DNA from: Prosthecobacter debontii
GTDB lineage: Bacteria; Verrucomicrobiota; Verrucomicrobiia; Verrucomicrobiales; Akkermansiaceae
Direction: 5' to 3'
NCBI GenBank assembly: GCA_945885485.1
Contig: CAMCYT010000037.1
Coordinates: 1 to 16,293 of the forward strand
Length of the DNA stretch: 16,293 nt
Shown here: positions 12,811-16,293 of the stretch, one piece after another
Layout: each line of letters opens with the position of its first letter
Position numbering within the stretch: the stretch's first letter is position 1
Program-made: the position numbers and the translations under genes
Notes under the pieces: model-generated
What the model saw: only the letters and a program-made list of their open reading frames with translations
Database searches by the model: none
What the model was told of the DNA's origin: nothing

Positions 12811-13716
12811 TCAGGAAAACAAAATACCCGAGACAAAATTACGAACATGTTCAGGCACGGATGTAAACCTCGGCACAACGGCAACGAGTTTTCTGCACAG
12901 TTCGATTGGAACAGGAACTCTGACAACTTTGTGTCTTCTTGAAAATCCACTCAAAGCCCTTCTCGGCACAAATGCTACTCCCATTCCGAGAGCTACGAGT
13001 TGCACCATCAGATCATGGTTTTCCATTTCCATCGAGGGCTTGGGTTTCAAACCCAGCGTAGCTACCCACCCATCTATCAAACCTCGTGTCGCAGACGTCT
13101 CTGGAGGAAATAACCACTTTTGATCAGATGCCCACTTCCTCCAATTTGCACTCGATCCACCTTCCTCTGGAATAACCGATTCCTTAGAAGCAACCAGCCA
13201 GAATTGATCGTCAATCGTATGAATGACTTCCACCTGATCGAGCATTTTACCAGCGCCACAGACAATCGCTAGATCGAGTCCGTTCGTCCGCACCCTATCA
13301 AACAAACTACCGTCGCTTTCCTGTGAAACTAATATCCTAACATCCGGATGTGATCTCTCTTGCCCATGGAAAATTCCCGGAATGTGGGTAAGCGTTAGCT
13401 CAGTTGAAATCCCGACCCGGATTTCTTTCCTGATATCCAGATACTCTTCGCGTATCCTACGCATCGCACCAGAGAGCAAATTCGGCACCGCTTCGGTTTC
13501 TCTCAAAAGAATCGCTCCCGGCTCAGTCAGCGTGACGCTCCTTGTTGTCCTTTCGAGCAACTTCACTCCAAGTTGAGATTCCATCGACTGGATCTGCCGA
13601 GTGATCGCACTCTGGGAAATCCCAGCCTTTTCCGCCGCAGCCGTAAAGCTCCGCAGATCAGCCACTAGCCTCAATAAGCCTAGTTTATAAAGATCAATTT
13701 CCGAGAGCTCATTCAT
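12811..13716 (-). CDS. LysR-family transcriptional regulator
   Basis: An N-terminal winged HTH at residues 8-67 (SFTAAAEKAGISQSAITRQI, then ESQLGVKLLERTTRSVTLTEPG) is followed by the linker helix and a periplasmic-binding-like effector domain from about 96 to 295. The 301-aa length is standard. LysR proteins bind a dyad near their own promoter and respond to a small metabolite. This gene diverges from the ferredoxin gene, with a 69-base gap holding an ATTCATT/AATGAAT dyad, so the ferredoxin gene is the first candidate target. The three genes behind it on the same strand are the second. The effector is unknown. Confidence 0.93.
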   Translation of the reverse strand: MNELSEIDLYKLGLLRLVADLRSFTAAAEKAGISQSAITRQIQSMESQLGVKLLERTTRSVTLTEPGAILLRETEAVPNLLSGAMRRIREEYLDIRKEIRVGISTELTLTHIPGIFHGQERSHPDVRILVSQESDGSLFDRVRTNGLDLAIVCGAGKMLDQVEVIHTIDDQFWLVASKESVIPEEGGSSANWRKWASDQKWLFPPETSATRGLIDGWVATLGLKPKPSMEMENHDLMVQLVALGMGVAFVPRRALSGFSRRHKVVRVPVPIELCRKLVAVVPRFTSVPEHVRNFVSGILFS

Positions 13717-13785
13717 GCAATTTATTCATTAATTAATACAACAAATGAATTTAACGCAATTTATTTATTCAGGCACAGTTTCCTC
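13717..13785. promoter_or_regulatory. Divergent LysR/ferredoxin control region with dyad and direct repeat
   Basis: ATTCATT (13724-13730) is inverted as AATGAAT (13744-13750), a LysR-box-like dyad. A 14-base direct repeat, GCAATTTATTCATT (13717-13730) and GCAATTTATTTATT (13756-13769), differs at one base and spans both promoters. The region is strongly AT-rich compared with its neighbours. Confidence 0.55.
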
Positions 13786-14016
13786 ATGGCAGACAGAACC
13801 AACAAAAATCCGCTCAATGTATCAGGGAAATACTACAACGATCTATCATGCATCGACTGCGATCTGTGCCGTGAAATAGCGCCCCAGATTTTCGCAAGAG
13901 ATGACGAGGAAGGTCTTACCTATACGCTTCGACAACCCATCGGTGAGGAAGAAATAGCGCTACTACAAGTAGCGATGGATTCCTGCCCAACAGAGACCAT
14001 CGGCGATGACGGCTAA
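13786..14016 (+). CDS. Small single-cluster ferredoxin
   Basis: This is a 76-aa cytoplasmic electron carrier. The cluster ligands are C22-x2-C25-x2-C28 (CIDCDLC) and C67-Pro (SCPTETIG), the pattern of a one-cluster [4Fe-4S] ferredoxin. The N-terminal ADRTNKNPLNVSGKYY and C-terminal ETIGDDG resemble a short ferredoxin that I associate with Verrucomicrobiota and Planctomycetota, from memory. It is divergent from the LysR gene and convergent with the phosphatase gene, with only 26 bases to the latter. Its redox partner is not visible in the window. There is no clear ribosome site. Confidence 0.92.
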   Translation: MADRTNKNPLNVSGKYYNDLSCIDCDLCREIAPQIFARDDEEGLTYTLRQPIGEEEIALLQVAMDSCPTETIGDDG

Positions 14017-14042
14017 TCCATCCCACTCCCAACAATCCAACC

Positions 14043-15494
14043 TCACCGCTTCTCAATCGCCACGATCGTCACATCATCCATCTGTGCACCCTCACCTGTA
14101 AATTTTTCAACCGCTTCCTGCACGCGTTTCACCACCACCTCAGCACCGAGTATTGCCGATGCACTGAATGCATCTGCCAAGCGTTCCATGCCAAATTCCT
14201 CATCATCCGCATTCATTGCCTCCTTCACACCATCGGTAAAAAATAATACGCAATCGCCAGATTCCATTTCCACTACGCAATCCTCTGTCACACGTTCAAA
14301 AACATCTCCTTGATCAATCCCAAGTGCCAAGCCTCGTGGACGAAGCACCTCTACCGTTCCCATCGCTTTACGATACACCAATGCCGGATCATGTCCCGCT
14401 CTTGCAAAAACCATGCGACCTGTTTCCGGATCTAACACTCCGTAGTTCATACTGATAAACATGTCCTCACGGATGTCGGGAAACAGATATCGGTTCACCG
14501 TAGCCAGTACTTTACTTGGCGATTCATGACTCAATGCCACCGCTCGCAATAAACTCCGGCACATCGCCATCAACAAACCCGCCGCCACACCTTTACCTGA
14601 AACATCCGCCACCACCACACCGAGTTTCCCATCAATCAGTTCAATGTAATCGTAGTAGTCTCCACTGATAATCCGCGCTGCCACATTCACCCCGTGAATC
14701 CGAAACCCTTTCACCTTCGGATCATCCTGCGGCAATAACACCCGCTGCACTTCACGCGCGTTGTGCAACTCACCTTCGATCGCCTTCTTCGCATTCGCAT
14801 CCCGATGAATCCGTGCATTCCCAATCGCAAAAGCCGATTGCTCAGAAATTGAACGGAACACCGCAAAATCATTCACCGTAAAATCCCCTTCGCTTTTCAG
14901 CTTCGCAATCGCCAACACCCCAATCTCCTGCCCCGCGTAGCGCAATGGTGAAATCATCACCGCCACATTCGGAACCTCTTGCCGCACATACATCCCCAAT
15001 ACCCCATGCGCACTTAAATCCTCGATATGCATCGCTTCAGCCGCTCCAAACGCCCGACCTAGCAGGCCATCCCCCATTTTAATCCTATCCAAATTCAAAT
15101 GACTCGCCACCACCCGCCCATCCTCTTTAGCATCGGCCAAAATCTTTTCTGACAAACGAATCAACGGCGGGCATTCTTCTGAAGCATAAGCAGGTACCAA
15201 AAAATTCGCATCGCCTGTGGGATAATATATCGCCCCACCCGTCGCACCGACCACGTCCACTATGCCTTCCACAATGGTCCGTGACAAAGCTCCATCGGTC
15301 GGTTCCTCACCAATCGCAATCCCCAGATTATGTAGGAAATGAAACATCCGCTCCTCCTCACCTGAGAGTGCTTTTAAAACCTGTTTGAGACGTTTCGCAC
15401 GCTTGCGTTGGTTGATCAAAGCCAACACCAACGCACCCGCCAGCAACGAGGAAACCCCCACCAAAGCCAGGCACAAATACTGAATGATACCCAT
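14043..15494 (-). CDS. Membrane-anchored GAF-SpoIIE serine phosphatase
   Basis: One N-terminal membrane segment (about 5-27) is followed by a short helix, a GAF sensor domain (about 55-230) and a PP2C-type SpoIIE phosphatase domain (about 245-483). Metal-site motifs are present: ISGDYYDYIEL (276-286, D279), VVADVSGKGVAAG (294-306, D297), FFTDGVKEA (418-426, D421) and MDDVTIVAI (472-480). Phosphatases of this type dephosphorylate a STAS-domain antagonist and so free a partner-switched target such as a sigma factor. The preceding gene encodes a STAS protein, and the two overlap as TAATG, so they are translationally coupled. The GAF domain presumably senses a small ligand. No RsbW-type kinase is nearby. 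Confidence 0.92.
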   Translation of the reverse strand: MGIIQYLCLALVGVSSLLAGALVLALINQRKRAKRLKQVLKALSGEEERMFHFLHNLGIAIGEEPTDGALSRTIVEGIVDVVGATGGAIYYPTGDANFLVPAYASEECPPLIRLSEKILADAKEDGRVVASHLNLDRIKMGDGLLGRAFGAAEAMHIEDLSAHGVLGMYVRQEVPNVAVMISPLRYAGQEIGVLAIAKLKSEGDFTVNDFAVFRSISEQSAFAIGNARIHRDANAKKAIEGELHNAREVQRVLLPQDDPKVKGFRIHGVNVAARIISGDYYDYIELIDGKLGVVVADVSGKGVAAGLLMAMCRSLLRAVALSHESPSKVLATVNRYLFPDIREDMFISMNYGVLDPETGRMVFARAGHDPALVYRKAMGTVEVLRPRGLALGIDQGDVFERVTEDCVVEMESGDCVLFFTDGVKEAMNADDEEFGMERLADAFSASAILGAEVVVKRVQEAVEKFTGEGAQMDDVTIVAIEKR

Positions 15495-16045
15495 TAGCTA
15501 GATTGCCCGGTTTTCTCCGTCAACTCTTCCTCTAACAACTTCACCACCCCGGAAAATTTCTTCTCATTACTAGCGTTCGCCCGTGATAAAATCTCGTGTG
15601 CCTCCAACACATGTTTGGTATGCATCACCGTCCCAGCCTTCGTTCCCGCCACTTTAAGCTTCAGCAAATCTCGCACTTTGCTTTCCAAGCCATTCCACTC
15701 CGTATCTTGCGGATTGATCTCCATTAAAAAATCCAGTCCCAAATCCTCCAACGAATTGCAACTCTTCTCACTTGCAGCTGTCACTTGCAGCTTTCCACCG
15801 TATTCTGTAATCCTCGCAGCCATACCCGCCAGAGTCCCCATGAAGGTCGAGTCCATTCCCGAACACTGCTCCAAATCAATCACCAACCGCACCACTCCGG
15901 CCCGTATCCTCGCGTCGCCAAATTCTTTCACAGCCAAACTGTTCAGAAAGGAACCCTTGCCTTCACAGCGTATCCAGCTGAATCCCTCAAATTTTCCGAC
16001 TTTTATTGATGAATCTTTAGACACAAACTCAGTGCCGATGTTCAA
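15494..16045 (-). CDS. STAS-domain anti-sigma-factor-antagonist-like protein with C-terminal extension
   Basis: Residues about 12-115 form a STAS domain: GFSWIRCEGKGSFLNS, then LVIDLEQCSGMDSTFMGTLAG with the usual phosphorylatable serine position at S66 or T67 in MDST. Residues 116-183 are an extra helical, Lys/Glu-rich tail not found in minimal antagonists. The stop overlaps the phosphatase start by one base (TAATG), so the two act together, this one as the likely phosphatase substrate. The open frame begins at TTG (16045) without a ribosome site. A GTG eight codons in (16024), just before SKDSSIKVGKFEG, is an equally plausible start. The controlled sigma factor or output is not in the window. 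Confidence 0.88.
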   Translation of the reverse strand: MNIGTEFVSKDSSIKVGKFEGFSWIRCEGKGSFLNSLAVKEFGDARIRAGVVRLVIDLEQCSGMDSTFMGTLAGMAARITEYGGKLQVTAASEKSCNSLEDLGLDFLMEINPQDTEWNGLESKVRDLLKLKVAGTKAGTVMHTKHVLEAHEILSRANASNEKKFSGVVKLLEEELTEKTGQSS

Positions 16046-16137
16046 CGGCCATTGGCTAAAACTTAATGATGGCTTTCCAAACGGTCAAACTATTCCGTTA
16101 CATAAGATTTCTTAAAAATACAATCCGTCCAAATCTC

Positions 16138-16293
16138 ATGAAATCCCGCTACCTCATACTCATCCCTCTTATCCTGCTCGCGATACTCCTCATCCCCATG
16201 ATGATCGTCCGCAACAAGACCGCAAAAATCCTCTCAGATAGCCCAAAAAATCCGCTGGCCGAGCAAGCTCAGCCTCCAACCAGCCTTCAGCCG
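16138..16293 (+). CDS. Start of a membrane-anchored protein (3' end outside window)
   Basis: An ATG at 16138 opens 52 codons that run off the window. Lys/Arg (MKSRY) is followed by a hydrophobic stretch about 6-24 (ILIPLILLAILLIPMMIV) and then a basic, later Pro/Gln-rich region (LAEQAQPPTSLQP). That is a single N-terminal membrane anchor or uncleaved signal. The family cannot be told from this piece. It diverges from the STAS gene, with 92 bases between the starts. Confidence 0.6.
   Translation, partial: MKSRYLILIPLILLAILLIPMMIVRNKTAKILSDSPKNPLAEQAQPPTSLQP

Overview
The window looks like part of a bacterial chromosome, most likely from the Verrucomicrobiota. This placement is by familiarity with gene types and not by a computed phylogeny. 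The hints are an EboD-type sugar-cyclase homologue, a small ferredoxin of a kind I associate with Verrucomicrobiota/Planctomycetota, a DUF1295 plus cyclopropane-synthase pair, an HDIG protein next to ybeY, a SpoIIE phosphatase with a STAS partner, and start sites that mostly lack a clear Shine-Dalgarno sequence. No rRNA, tRNA or CRISPR array was seen.

Layout. (1) 1-918: the 3' part of an eboD-like gene, cut by the window edge. (2) About 919-5467: an accessory island. It holds a class II Fic AMP-transferase with two matched operator-like dyads at its start. That gene sits between two copies of a duplicated gene start. Three near-identical 76-bp repeats, much non-coding debris, an IS91-family (HUH) transposase and a start-less remnant of a HigA-type antitoxin fill the rest. 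(3) 5468-7500: a lipid-modification pair, DUF1295 membrane protein and CFA-synthase-like methyltransferase, separated by an element with 19-bp inverted ends. (4) 7518-9664 (minus): an HDIG membrane phosphohydrolase followed by ybeY. (5) 9813-11504 (plus): prfC, ending in two tandem hairpins. (6) 11595-13716 (minus): a LysR regulator, two unrecognised small proteins with overlapping reading frames, and a DUF1858-rhodanese fusion lacking the catalytic cysteine. (7) 13786-14016 (plus): a single-cluster ferredoxin divergent from the LysR gene. (8) 14043-16045 (minus): a STAS protein translationally coupled to a membrane-anchored GAF-SpoIIE phosphatase. (9) 16138-16293 (plus): the start of a membrane-anchored protein cut by the window edge.

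How the genes may work together. YbeY (rRNA maturation) and the HDIG protein (cyclic dinucleotide turnover in its family) are a recurrent bacterial neighbourhood, and prfC adds another translation function beside them. DUF1295 and CFA-synthase genes recur together and probably modify membrane acyl chains. The STAS and SpoIIE proteins form the antagonist/phosphatase half of a partner-switch; no anti-sigma kinase is visible. The LysR block and ferredoxin suggest a small redox- or sulfur-related module, but its function is unknown.

The region most likely to hold something undescribed is the 1-5.4 kb island, especially the Fic cassette with its paired operators and duplicated flanks. The second is the LysR / 69-aa / 128-aa / Cys-less rhodanese block. 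I did not find a clear multi-gene novel defence system.
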